The notes beneath the pieces are model-generated. The model was not told the origin of the DNA, did not search any database, and was given only the letters and a program-made list of their open reading frames with translations. A DNA stretch of 64,000 nt, from the NCBI GenBank assembly GCA_964528645.1, contig CAZGSR010000005.1, positions 19,710 through 83,709 of the forward strand, given 5' to 3'. Positions 8,835-16,795 of this stretch are shown here, in pieces. How positions within the stretch are numbered: position 1 is the stretch's first letter; every line of letters starts with the position of its first letter. A program made the translations under genes and the position numbers. This DNA comes from UBA5734 sp964528645 (GTDB lineage: Bacteria > Bacillota > Clostridia > Saccharofermentanales > UBA5734).

Positions 8835-9920
8835 ATGCAGATAGATGAAAGCCGCAAACTGCTCTTGTCCGATACTTTGGTTCCGGACATTTTCATTACC
8901 GAGTTGATGCCCTCCCTGAGTGGCCTCTCTGTCAAAGTGTATCTCTATCTGCTCATGACTGCGCGCAACAGTCGCCAGACAACAGAGGCGGACCTGGCCC
9001 GGCGGCTGGGCTCCGATCCGGATACGATCAAGGCAGCCAACCTGGAGCTGGCCCAGGCAGGTCTCCTGGTTATTCACGACCGTTCCCTGGAGCTGACCGA
9101 TATCAAGGCCAGTGAGATCGAGCGGACGTATCGTCCCCGCACCAGCATGCCACCAGGCGAAAATGAGCAGGATATCAATCGCTTCACACTCCGCGAAAAA
9201 CTGCTCAAAGATATTGCCAAGACCTTCTTCCAGGGTCTCATGGCCCCTTCGTGGTACTCAGAGATCGAGAGCTGGTTTGACCGCTACCAGTTTGAGCCAG
9301 AGGTCATTTATGCCTTGTTCCAGGAGTGCTCGCGCCGGAACAAGCTCAATAGTAAGGCCTACATCAATCGTGTAGCAGAAAACTGGGCTGCCCGGAAAAT
9401 TGTCACATACCAGGATCTCAACAACTACTTCCTGGCCTATGACAAGGTCAACAAGGCGGTCAACAAGGTCGGCAAAAAGCTCAGGAAGACCATGACGGAA
9501 TACGACGAGGAGATCGTTTCCCGCTGGATCGAACAATACAACTACGATTTCGATGTCATCGAGATCGCCTTGCGCAAAACGGTCAAGCTGGCTAATCCCA
9601 ATCTGGAGTTTATCGACAAGATCATCCAGGAATGGTTTTCCAACCAGCTCCGGACAGTCGAACAGGTCAAATCATACGAAGAAGAAAAGGCAGCCCGCCT
9701 TGGCAGCGAGCGGGCCCGCCATGGCCAGTCTGGCGGCTCAGCAACCTCTGCACGTCGGCAAGCGGTTGGCAATTTCAATCAACGTGACTATGCAGCTGAC
9801 TTTTTTGAATCTTTTTACGACAACCCGCAGACAGATGCCCAGACGGCAATGGACACACCAGGCAAGAGTGATTCCCAAGTCGAGCCGGTCTCTCCGGGTG
9901 ATCTGGGACAAACGGATTGA
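8835..9920 (+). CDS. DnaD-domain replication initiation/restart protein
   Basis: A primosomal DnaD/DnaB-type protein of 361 residues, expected to help load the replicative helicase. The N-terminal winged-helix part (about residues 10-100) includes SGLSVKVYLYLLMTARNS and TTEADLARRLGSDPDTIKAANLEL-type helices. Two copies of the DnaD C-terminal domain follow: one around residues 135-195 (WFDRYQFEPEVIYALFQE...YINRVAENW) and one around 215-280 (RWIEQYNYDFDVIEIAL...FIDKIIQEWF). The tail is low complexity. A TTG at 8820 is only 1 base from GGGGAGG, so the ATG at 8835 is chosen although its spacing (16) is long. It overlaps the leader of the DnaC-like gene, forming a primosome operon. Confidence 0.85.
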   Translation: MQIDESRKLLLSDTLVPDIFITELMPSLSGLSVKVYLYLLMTARNSRQTTEADLARRLGSDPDTIKAANLELAQAGLLVIHDRSLELTDIKASEIERTYRPRTSMPPGENEQDINRFTLREKLLKDIAKTFFQGLMAPSWYSEIESWFDRYQFEPEVIYALFQECSRRNKLNSKAYINRVAENWAARKIVTYQDLNNYFLAYDKVNKAVNKVGKKLRKTMTEYDEEIVSRWIEQYNYDFDVIEIALRKTVKLANPNLEFIDKIIQEWFSNQLRTVEQVKSYEEEKAARLGSERARHGQSGGSATSARRQAVGNFNQRDYAADFFESFYDNPQTDAQTAMDTPGKSDSQVEPVSPGDLGQTD

Positions 9921-9931
9921 GGACAGGACGG

Positions 9932-10945
9932 ATGGAACAGGCATCCATTGCCCGGGCGATCGCCCGGGAATATGACCGCCGGCGTCAGCAGGCGCAGGCA
10001 GAACGAGTCCGCAGGCGCGAGGATGTCTACAGGTCGTGCCCGGACTTGGCTGCGCTGGACCGCCAGCTGGCAACGGCGGGGGCAGACTTGCTGCTTGAGA
10101 TCATTGAGCCAGGCCGGCCCCAACGAGCCGAATCCCGCCGCCAGGAGCTTGTGCTCAGGCGACAGGCCATCCTGGCCCAGCAGGGAATCGATCCCGATTT
10201 TGACCAGCTTCGTCCGGCCTGCACACTCTGCCAGGACACAGGTATTGCCAACGGCCAGCGCTGCTCCTGCTACCGCCAGATCCTGGTCCCACTTTTATCC
10301 GAACAGGCCAATTTGCATAATCTGGCCGGGCAGAGCTTTGCCCGGTTCGATGCCACATTGTTCTCGGATCAAAAGGATCCTGGCCGCTACCGGACAGACC
10401 GCTCACCGCGCGAACAAATCCAGGCCCTGCGCCAGGTGTGTGAACAATACGTTAACCAGTTTGATGAACCCAGGCAACGCAATCTCCTGTTCGTAGGCCC
10501 GCCGGGAACGGGCAAGACTTACCTCATGGCCTGTGTGGCCAATGCCTTGCTTGACCAGGGCCGTTCCATTCTCTATACCACGGCGCCGGACTTGTTTGAG
10601 ATCATGAGCAACTACCGCACCATGCTGGCCTCCTACCACCCGGATGAAATCCGCTATGAACAAGCCGTTGCCATGCATGATCTTGTATTCCACGCCGATT
10701 TGCTCTTGGTTGATGACTTGGGTACAGAACCTGCGGCTGCCAGTCGCTACGCCGATTTGCTCGGAATCATCGACCGGCGGACCGGTCAGAATCTTGCCAC
10801 TGTCATATCCAGCAATGCCGATCCGGCTGCTTTGCGCGATACCTACGATGAACGACTGCTGAGCCGTCTGATGGGTAGTTTTGCCATCTACAGATTCTTT
10901 GGCCCTGATGTCCGCCTGGAACAGGGCCGGCGCCGCCGGAGCTGA
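9932..10945 (+). CDS. DnaC/DnaI-like helicase-loader ATPase
   Basis: A 337-residue AAA+ protein of the DnaC/DnaI/IstB group, likely the loader of the replicative helicase. The N-terminal half is charged and contains a zinc-type motif CTLCQDTG...CSCY (about residues 95-112) typical of DnaI-like loaders. The ATPase core has Walker A GPPGTGKTYL (about residue 190), Walker B LLLVDDLGTE (about 260) and sensor residues near VISSNADP. GAGGA at 9919-9923 fits the ATG at 9932. The stop of the DnaD gene overlaps its leader, and the DnaD-DnaC pairing supports a chromosomal replication restart role rather than a transposon IstB. Confidence 0.88.
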   Translation: MEQASIARAIAREYDRRRQQAQAERVRRREDVYRSCPDLAALDRQLATAGADLLLEIIEPGRPQRAESRRQELVLRRQAILAQQGIDPDFDQLRPACTLCQDTGIANGQRCSCYRQILVPLLSEQANLHNLAGQSFARFDATLFSDQKDPGRYRTDRSPREQIQALRQVCEQYVNQFDEPRQRNLLFVGPPGTGKTYLMACVANALLDQGRSILYTTAPDLFEIMSNYRTMLASYHPDEIRYEQAVAMHDLVFHADLLLVDDLGTEPAAASRYADLLGIIDRRTGQNLATVISSNADPAALRDTYDERLLSRLMGSFAIYRFFGPDVRLEQGRRRRS

Positions 10946-10947
10946 CT

Positions 10948-11397
10948 GTGCAGGTCTTGTGCGGTACCGACCTCGTCCATATCCACCGGATTGAACAGGC
11001 CATCATGCGCCAGGGCAAACCTTTCCTGGAGCGCATCTTTACTCTGTCTGAAAGGGCATATTGCACCCTGCCCGACGGATCGTTTCGCTACGCTTCCCTG
11101 GCTGCTCGCTTTGCGGCCAAAGAAGCCATTGCCAAGGCCCTCGGCACAGGAATAGGTGCGGGTATCCAATGGACGGATATCGAGATCTATAACCAGTCAG
11201 GGGGGGCGCCTGTTTCCCGGCTGCATGGTGCTGCAAAAATCCGATTTGAAGCTTTGGGCGGTTTCTCCCTCTCGATCAGCCTGACTCACGACCAGGACCT
11301 TGCGCAGGCCTTCTGTGTGCTCTTGAGTACGGGCCAGGCTGGCCAGCTAACACAAGCTGGCAGGAATGAGTCTGACACCCCGGGAGCCCAGCCATGA
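10948..11397 (+). CDS. acpS: Holo-[acyl-carrier-protein] synthase
   Basis: Moves the 4'-phosphopantetheine arm from CoA to apo-ACP, activating it for fatty acid synthesis. The Mg-binding Asp is in GTDLVHIHRIE (residue 8) and the catalytic helix in RFAAKEAIAKALGTG (about 51-65). The start is a GTG 2 bases after the DnaC-like stop codon, so translation is coupled. The protein has 149 residues, about 25 more than the usual 115-125, because of a polar tail after the conserved domain (GQAGQLTQAGRNES). The ATGA overlap at 11394-11397 couples it to the next gene. Confidence 0.93.
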   Translation: MQVLCGTDLVHIHRIEQAIMRQGKPFLERIFTLSERAYCTLPDGSFRYASLAARFAAKEAIAKALGTGIGAGIQWTDIEIYNQSGGAPVSRLHGAAKIRFEALGGFSLSISLTHDQDLAQAFCVLLSTGQAGQLTQAGRNESDTPGAQP

Positions 11398-12533
11398 AGC
11401 TTTTCAGCAAAAAGCCCAAACCCTATGAACCTCCGATGCACATCGACAGGTACTGGCCGATATACCGGGAAAATGTATTTGTAGACAAGAAAAAAAGCCG
11501 TCTACCACACTGGACGGCGCCTTTGTTCACGCTGCTCGCCATCATCCTGATCGTGTTTTACCTGGCCCCGACGATTTCCCGCCGTGTCATCAACTTGGGC
11601 CAGAACCGAGATGCCGAGGGCCAGCAAATCAGTCGCAGCTACACAGATCTGGACCGGGTCGTCCTATCGCCGGTGGCCGATGTGTATGACGCGCCTGACA
11701 TCAAAGCCAGACGCCTGGTCCAGGTTCTGTACAATGAACCAGTCACATTGATCGACCAGCCGACTCATTACGGTTTCAGGCAGGTTGAGCTCCAGGATGG
11801 TTTCACGGGGTATATGAGGGAAAGCGATCTCTCGACCTTTTGTGATGCTGCAGAACCTTCGCTGGCGGTCAACAAACTGGTTGTGGCAACCGGATCCAAG
11901 CGGATCATGAGCCATGCCAAAACAGGGACCCTGGTCGCTGAAGTCATGATGGGTACAGTCCTGTACGCTGACTACCGTGGTGACGGTATTTCGCGCGTCC
12001 TGCTCCCCAGCGGTGAATCTGGCTGGATCAGTGATGATGGCCTGATCATCCTGCCACCCGATGGCAGGGTTGTGCCGGTAGATGAGGGCGCCCGCTATCT
12101 GACAACGACCACCCTGACGTTCCTCAATGTGACCACCCTGGACCATGGTGTGACGATTTATGGCGCCTCTATTCCGGGGATCGTCTACGTCAGTGCTGCT
12201 GTTAATGGACTGGATGTGCCTCGCCAGATGTCGGGCCAAATCCAGGCAGGCCAGGCAGTCAGTCTGGCAAGAGTCGAGGAGACTGGACTGGTTGACCCCA
12301 GGATTCTGATGCCTGGCGACCTATTATTCTTTAGCCGCAGTGGCAGTGCATCAGATCTGGACCGAATGGCAATCTGCATCACACCGAATAGCCTGCTGGT
12401 GGAAAATCAGGGGCGGTCATCCATCCGGCTTCTTGATCCGGCAAAAGACGAGGCCTTGTGGCAGACGCTGGTTGCTGTACGCAGACTGTTCCCGTCTGAC
12501 AGTGTCATCTCGGCATCGGCAGAGTCCAACTAG
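11394..12533 (+). CDS. Membrane-anchored SH3 protein with a degenerate NlpC/P60-like domain
   Basis: A 379-residue protein with a short cytoplasmic N-terminus, one membrane helix (about residues 41-63, LFTLLAIILIVFYLAPTI) and an extracytoplasmic part. Residues about 85-150 and 160-225 read like two bacterial SH3 domains (VADVYDAPDIKARRLVQVL; GESGWISDDGLIIL). Residues about 240-350 align by eye with NlpC/P60 peptidoglycan endopeptidases (YGASIP...VSAAVNGLDVPRQ, then LMPGDLLFF), but the catalytic DCSG position reads IPGI and the catalytic His region reads DRMAIC, so Cys and His are absent. It probably binds cell wall rather than cutting it. It overlaps acpS by 4 bases. Confidence 0.7.
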   Translation: MKLFSKKPKPYEPPMHIDRYWPIYRENVFVDKKKSRLPHWTAPLFTLLAIILIVFYLAPTISRRVINLGQNRDAEGQQISRSYTDLDRVVLSPVADVYDAPDIKARRLVQVLYNEPVTLIDQPTHYGFRQVELQDGFTGYMRESDLSTFCDAAEPSLAVNKLVVATGSKRIMSHAKTGTLVAEVMMGTVLYADYRGDGISRVLLPSGESGWISDDGLIILPPDGRVVPVDEGARYLTTTTLTFLNVTTLDHGVTIYGASIPGIVYVSAAVNGLDVPRQMSGQIQAGQAVSLARVEETGLVDPRILMPGDLLFFSRSGSASDLDRMAICITPNSLLVENQGRSSIRLLDPAKDEALWQTLVAVRRLFPSDSVISASAESN

Positions 12534-12560
12534 ATCGGTTCACTCACCCAGTCACTCGAC

Positions 12561-12595
12561 AAAAAAAGAACGCTCCCCCTAGCAGGGAAGCGTTC
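12561..12595 (-). terminator. Intrinsic terminator of rpmB
   Basis: On the minus strand, GAACGCTTCCC pairs with GGGGAGCGTTC and is followed by seven T residues (12561-12567). It sits between the convergent 11394-12533 gene and rpmB and may also slow plus-strand transcripts. Confidence 0.85.
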
Positions 12596-12651
12596 GGTTG
12601 CATTGCTGCGATTTTGGCCGTTAAGCGACAAACGACTGTCGACAACGCGGC

Positions 12652-12849
12652 TCAGGCTCTCTTGACCGCGTTGGATCGGAGGCACCTGGTGCAGACATGC
12701 AGGGTTTTGGGCGTTCCATTGTCATCGACCCGGACGCTGTGGACATTCGGTTTCTGCTTCGCGAGCGCGCGGCGGGAAACCTGTGAACGGGTGATGCTGA
12801 TCTTTCTGCCGAAGAGAGTATCCTTCGAGCAAACGTCACACTTGGGCAT
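12652..12849 (-). CDS. rpmB: 50S ribosomal protein L28 (zinc-ribbon form)
   Basis: A 65-residue component of the large ribosomal subunit. It starts MPKCDVCSKDTLFGRK and ends LHVCTRCLRSNAVKRA, so the two CxxC pairs of the zinc-binding (C+) form of L28 are present. A longer frame to 12903 exists, but AGGAGG lies 8 bases before the ATG at 12849 and this start gives the normal length. It follows rnfB on the same strand with its own promoter and terminator. Confidence 0.95.
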   Translation of the reverse strand: MPKCDVCSKDTLFGRKISITRSQVSRRALAKQKPNVHSVRVDDNGTPKTLHVCTRCLRSNAVKRA

Positions 12850-12893
12850 CTTGTACACCTCCTGTACGTTTAGTTGCAAAACGCGCAAACAAG

Positions 12894-12922
12894 ATGATAG
12901 CATAAAAATCGTGATTGCGCAA
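12894..12922 (-). promoter_or_regulatory. Promoter of rpmB
   Basis: On the minus strand TTGCGC (12917-12922) and TATCAT (12894-12899) are 17 bases apart, with TG one base before the -10 (extended -10). Confidence 0.65.
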
Positions 12923-12956
12923 TGGTTCGATGGGCTTCTGCAAAAATATTTTCCGG

Positions 12957-13850
12957 TCAGGCTTCTTGCTTCAGCGCTGCTTTGCGGGGAGTGCCGGTTG
13001 TTTTGGGTTGATCGTTGTCATCCTGGCCCAGCATGAGACCATTGACAATAGCACCTGTCGGGCAGACGATCTCGCATTCACCACAGTGCGTGCATTTGTC
13101 CTGGTCGATAATCGCCAGGGGGCCGTCCATGGTGATGGCGCCATACTGGCAGGTTTTGAAGCATTTCTGGCAACCGATGCAGCCAATGGTGCAATTTTTC
13201 CGGGTCTGGCCCCCGGGCCATTTGTTTTTACATTTGACAGAATAGGCGTTTGAATGCTTCGGGATGATTTCGATCAGGTATTTGGGGCAGGTCTTGACGC
13301 AGATGCCGCAGGCCGTGCACTTGGACGAATCGACATGAGCAATGCCATTGGCCATGTAGATGGCGTCGTAAGGGCAGGCTACAGCGCAATCCCCGTAGCC
13401 CATGCAGCCATAGGTGCAGGAATTGGGTCCGGAAAACAGATTCTGGGCGGCATTACAGCTCATGGTGCCGCGATATTCATAACGCTTTTTCGTATGGTCG
13501 ACCGTTCCCTGACAATGGACGTGGGCGACTTTCGGGACAAAGGACGGGGTTGCTACACCCAGGTAACGGGATAACTCACTTGCGACTTCTGCACCACCGA
13601 CCGGGCACTTACCGGTATCGGGGTCTCCGTCGGCCATCGACTGGGCATAGCCTTCACAGCCGGTGAAACCGCAGGCACCGCAGTTGGCACCGGGCAAGAT
13701 CGCTTTGATGTCTTCCAGGCGAGTATCGACCGGAACGGCAAACACGCGGCTGACAATGACAATGACGATACCCAGTATCAGGGCAATGGCACTGGCGATC
13801 AAGACCGGAGTCAGGATCGATGAGGCCTGGATCATGGCAATTGCAATCAT
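12957..13850 (-). CDS. rnfB: Rnf complex subunit B (multi-cluster ferredoxin subunit)
   Basis: Membrane-anchored entry subunit that takes electrons from reduced ferredoxin in the ferredoxin:NAD+ oxidoreductase. The N-terminal membrane helix covers about residues 8-36. A [4Fe-4S] motif follows with C57, C60, C65 and C82 (NCGACGFTGCEGYAQSM), then several ferredoxin-type clusters in the C-terminal half (CMGYGDCAVACP, CTACGICVKTCP, CIGCQKCFKTCQ, CTHCGECEIVCP). Length is 297. AAGGAG precedes the ATG by 8 bases. Last gene of rnfCDGEAB. Confidence 0.96.
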   Translation of the reverse strand: MIAIAMIQASSILTPVLIASAIALILGIVIVIVSRVFAVPVDTRLEDIKAILPGANCGACGFTGCEGYAQSMADGDPDTGKCPVGGAEVASELSRYLGVATPSFVPKVAHVHCQGTVDHTKKRYEYRGTMSCNAAQNLFSGPNSCTYGCMGYGDCAVACPYDAIYMANGIAHVDSSKCTACGICVKTCPKYLIEIIPKHSNAYSVKCKNKWPGGQTRKNCTIGCIGCQKCFKTCQYGAITMDGPLAIIDQDKCTHCGECEIVCPTGAIVNGLMLGQDDNDQPKTTGTPRKAALKQEA

Positions 13851-13874
13851 AATGTACGCTCCTTGACGTGGCTC

Positions 13875-14465
13875 TTAGCCGAACAATTTCTCGATCAGGC
13901 CTTTGAAGCCAAAGAACGAGATGGATACGAGACCGGCAGAGACCAGTGTGATCGGCAAGCCTTTCATGAATTTCGGTACATCAGCACGGTCCACTTTGGT
14001 GCGGACACCTGAGAACAGGAACAGGGCCAGCATGAACCCCAGACCGGCGCCAGCAGCATGAGAGATGGACTGCACAAAAGTGTACTGGTTATCGACATTG
14101 AGAATGGTCACACCCAGGACTGCGCAATTGGTTGTAATCAGTGGCAGAAAGATACCCAAGGATCGATAGAGGGCAGGGATCGATTTTTTCAGGAAGGTCT
14201 CGATGATCTGGACCAGAGAGGCGATGATGACGATGAAAACACCCGTCTGGAGATAGCCCAGGTTCCTGGGATAGAGAATGAAATATTGTACTGGCCAAGT
14301 CAAAGCTGAAGCAAATACCATAACGACAATGACAGCCATACTCATGCCCATGGCCGTCTTGACATTCTTTGAGACACCCAGGAAGGGGCAGATGCCAAGG
14401 AAACGCGACAGGACGAAATTATCGACCAGGATCGCAGAAAAGAGGATGATCAATAATTCTTTCAT
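13875..14465 (-). CDS. rnfA: Rnf complex subunit A
   Basis: Integral membrane subunit of 196 residues with six predicted helices, paired with RnfE around a membrane Fe-S centre. It starts MKELLIILFSAILVDNFVLSRFLGICPFLGVSKN; the conserved Cys in LGICPFLG and a second in LITTNCAVLG are the known cluster ligands. It overlaps the rnfE stop by 4 bases and is followed by rnfB after 24 bases. Confidence 0.96.
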   Translation of the reverse strand: MKELLIILFSAILVDNFVLSRFLGICPFLGVSKNVKTAMGMSMAVIVVMVFASALTWPVQYFILYPRNLGYLQTGVFIVIIASLVQIIETFLKKSIPALYRSLGIFLPLITTNCAVLGVTILNVDNQYTFVQSISHAAGAGLGFMLALFLFSGVRTKVDRADVPKFMKGLPITLVSAGLVSISFFGFKGLIEKLFG

Positions 14466-15259
14466 GCCTTGTCTCCCTTCTGGTCTTGTGCAGTTTCGTC
14501 AGCCTGGTCCTTGAAACCATGGGTCTCGCGGAACTTGGTGCCGACGCTGCAGGCGCCGCAAAGGGCACAGGCAGAGGCTTCATTGATCGCACCGACACAT
14601 TCTTCAGCCAGTGGGTCCTTGACGCCCGAGTCCCTCTTCTTGTCCATCTGTTCAGAGAGTTTGTTGGCCAGAGCAATCAGAATACCAAAGACAAAGAAGC
14701 CGCCCGGGGGCAGGATCATGATGATCATCGGTTCGATCCAGCCGCCAGCCTGCAAGGCAGGGAGCGGGATGTCCAGGAAGGTGCCATTGCCCAGGATCTC
14801 ACGGATCGAGCCCATCAGGAACAGGGCCGCCGTAAACCCGACGCCCATGCCCAGGCCATCGATGACGGAGGGCAGGACGGCATTTTTACTGGCAAACATC
14901 TCAGCCCGGGCCAGGATGATGCAGTTGACCGTGATCAGGGGAATGAAAATACCGAGGGATTTGTTGAGTTCGGGCAAATAGGCCTGCATCAGCATCTGGA
15001 CGATCGAGACAAATCCAGCGATGACTGTGATAAAAGCCGGGATGCGGACTTTGTCCGGGATCGATTTTCTAAGGAGTGAGACGATCAGGTTCGATCCGAC
15101 CAGGACAAAGGTCGCAGCCAGGCCCATACCGATGCCGTTCTTGGTTGATGTCGTGACGGCCAAGGTCGGGCAAGTGCCCAGGAGCAGGCGCAGGACAGGA
15201 TTTTCCTTGACCAGCCCCTTGGTGAATTCATAGGTCAGGGAACGTTTCTTGGGAGCCAT
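14462..15259 (-). CDS. rnfE: Rnf complex subunit E with a Cys-rich C-terminal tail
   Basis: Integral membrane partner of RnfA. The core (residues 1-205) shows the family motifs NPVLRLLLGTCPTLAVTT with C30 and IPLITVNCIILARAE with C113. The protein has 265 residues against roughly 200-235 in many homologues, because a hydrophilic tail after the last helix carries C221, C231, C234 and C237 (ECVGAINEASACALCGACSVG), a CxxCxxC cluster. The tail might hold an extra metal site on the cytoplasmic side. It abuts rnfG (1-base overlap) and overlaps rnfA. Confidence 0.94.
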   Translation of the reverse strand: MAPKKRSLTYEFTKGLVKENPVLRLLLGTCPTLAVTTSTKNGIGMGLAATFVLVGSNLIVSLLRKSIPDKVRIPAFITVIAGFVSIVQMLMQAYLPELNKSLGIFIPLITVNCIILARAEMFASKNAVLPSVIDGLGMGVGFTAALFLMGSIREILGNGTFLDIPLPALQAGGWIEPMIIMILPPGGFFVFGILIALANKLSEQMDKKRDSGVKDPLAEECVGAINEASACALCGACSVGTKFRETHGFKDQADETAQDQKGDKA

Positions 15260-15840
15260 TACTTCACCTCCGCCGCGATGTCCGGATGCAGGGCTGTCGC
15301 CTGGTTGACAGCGCGGGTCACCGCATTTGAAGAAATTGTTGCACCGGCAATCGAATCGATCAGGACTTTGTCGGTTTCATTGGGTTTGACCGTGTAGATC
15401 AAGGATGCATCCAGGTTGTCGTATTGGCGGATGAAAGAATCATCGGCTATTTTCTTGCCAAGGCCAGGGGTTTCATCGTTTTCCAGCGGCAGGACGCGGA
15501 TGACCGTGTTGTTCAGGTCGATGGCGACCAGGACCGGAACCTCACCGGCATAACCGCGGAAGGCGCTGCGGTATAAAAAGGCAATCATGCCGCCATTGGC
15601 ATCGCGGACTGTATATGCTTCGCTGATCCCGGGGTGGTCAGCAGCATAGGGTGTCAGGTCGATGGGATCAAAGGTCGATGCATCCGGGCAGACAGCCTGG
15701 CGATTGGCATTGGCCAGGGCGATCGCCTGGGTGTCACGAGCGGCCTGGGTCAGGGAGCTGGTCAGAGCCAGGAGACCCGTGGTAATCAGGACAATCAGGG
15801 TGAGGATCAGGGCAGGGATAAAACCTTTATCCTTTGACAT
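15259..15840 (-). CDS. rnfG: Rnf complex subunit G (covalent FMN subunit)
   Basis: A 193-residue subunit with an N-terminal membrane helix (about residues 6-28, FIPALILTLIVLITTGLLAL) and an extracytoplasmic FMN-binding domain. AGATISSNAV (about residue 171) contains the threonine that carries covalent FMN in the family. An upstream in-frame ATG at 15882 lies within rnfD; the ATG at 15840 has GGAGG 8 bases ahead and matches the family start. The gene overlaps rnfD by 14 bases. Confidence 0.95.
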   Translation of the reverse strand: MSKDKGFIPALILTLIVLITTGLLALTSSLTQAARDTQAIALANANRQAVCPDASTFDPIDLTPYAADHPGISEAYTVRDANGGMIAFLYRSAFRGYAGEVPVLVAIDLNNTVIRVLPLENDETPGLGKKIADDSFIRQYDNLDASLIYTVKPNETDKVLIDSIAGATISSNAVTRAVNQATALHPDIAAEVK

Positions 15841-16795
15841 ACTTGCGACCTCCGAACGGGACCGGACGGGTCCATTTTTCAATGTGCGGTGTCAGCAGGT
15901 TCATCAGAAGGATGGCGAAGGAAACGCCTTCCGTCATGGCGCCAAAGAGACGGATCAGGGCAGTGATGATGCCACAGCCAAGGGCGAAGATGATCTGGCC
16001 ATTGCGGGTAACCGGGGCTGTGACATAGTCGGTGGCCATGAAGAAGGCACCGATGATCAGGCCTGCTGACAAGACATGGTAGAGTGGATCCTGGCCAGCC
16101 AGAGCCGTGATGACAGCGACGGTGCCGATGTAGGTCAGGGGGATCCAGAGGTTGATGACTTTGCGGACGATCAGGTAGATCGCACCGATCAGGAGGGCCA
16201 GGACAGAGACTTCGCCGATGCAGCCGCCCTTGATACCGACGAACATGTCCAGATAAGAGGGCATGGTCCCCTGGTTTTGCATGATGTACAAAGGAGTCGC
16301 CGTGGCAATCAGGTCGAGACGCCCTGCCTGGTCGGCAACTGCGGTTGTTGCGCTGCGGGCACGATCTGCCAGGATCGCCCAGCGTGTCATGGCTGCCGGG
16401 AAGGACAGCATCAGGATAACACGGGCAGCCAGGGCTGGGTTCATGAAATTCTGGCCAATGCCGCCGAAAAATTGCTTGACGATGATGATGGCGATAAATG
16501 AGCCAACCACGGGGATCCAGAGGGGAATTGTCGGTGGCAGGTTCATGGCCAGGAGCAGACCGGTGACAAGGGCGCTCATGTCACCGATCGAATTGTAGCG
16601 CTTCATGAGGCGGCGGCTGAGGTATTCAAAAAGGACAGCTGTGCCGGTTGTCAGGGCCGTGACCAGGAGGACACGCCAGCCGAAGATCCAGGTGGATGCC
16701 AGGATGGCCGGGATCAGAGCGATGACGACATCGAGCATCAGGCGCTGGGTGGTGGCTGAATCACGAATATGAGGGGATGACGATACTTGCAGCAT
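15827..16795 (-). CDS. rnfD: Rnf complex subunit D
   Basis: Membrane subunit (322 residues, about ten helices) that carries covalent FMN and is a likely part of the ion path of the Rnf pump. It starts MLQVSSSPHIRDSATTQRLMLDV, the typical N-terminus. The flavin region lies in LIATATPLYIMQ and the conserved ATDYVTAPVT motif follows. A frame reaching 16909 extends into rnfC; the ATG at 16795 shares its A with the rnfC stop (TAATG) and has GGAGG upstream, so it is chosen. Confidence 0.95.
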   Translation of the reverse strand: MLQVSSSPHIRDSATTQRLMLDVVIALIPAILASTWIFGWRVLLVTALTTGTAVLFEYLSRRLMKRYNSIGDMSALVTGLLLAMNLPPTIPLWIPVVGSFIAIIIVKQFFGGIGQNFMNPALAARVILMLSFPAAMTRWAILADRARSATTAVADQAGRLDLIATATPLYIMQNQGTMPSYLDMFVGIKGGCIGEVSVLALLIGAIYLIVRKVINLWIPLTYIGTVAVITALAGQDPLYHVLSAGLIIGAFFMATDYVTAPVTRNGQIIFALGCGIITALIRLFGAMTEGVSFAILLMNLLTPHIEKWTRPVPFGGRKYVKG

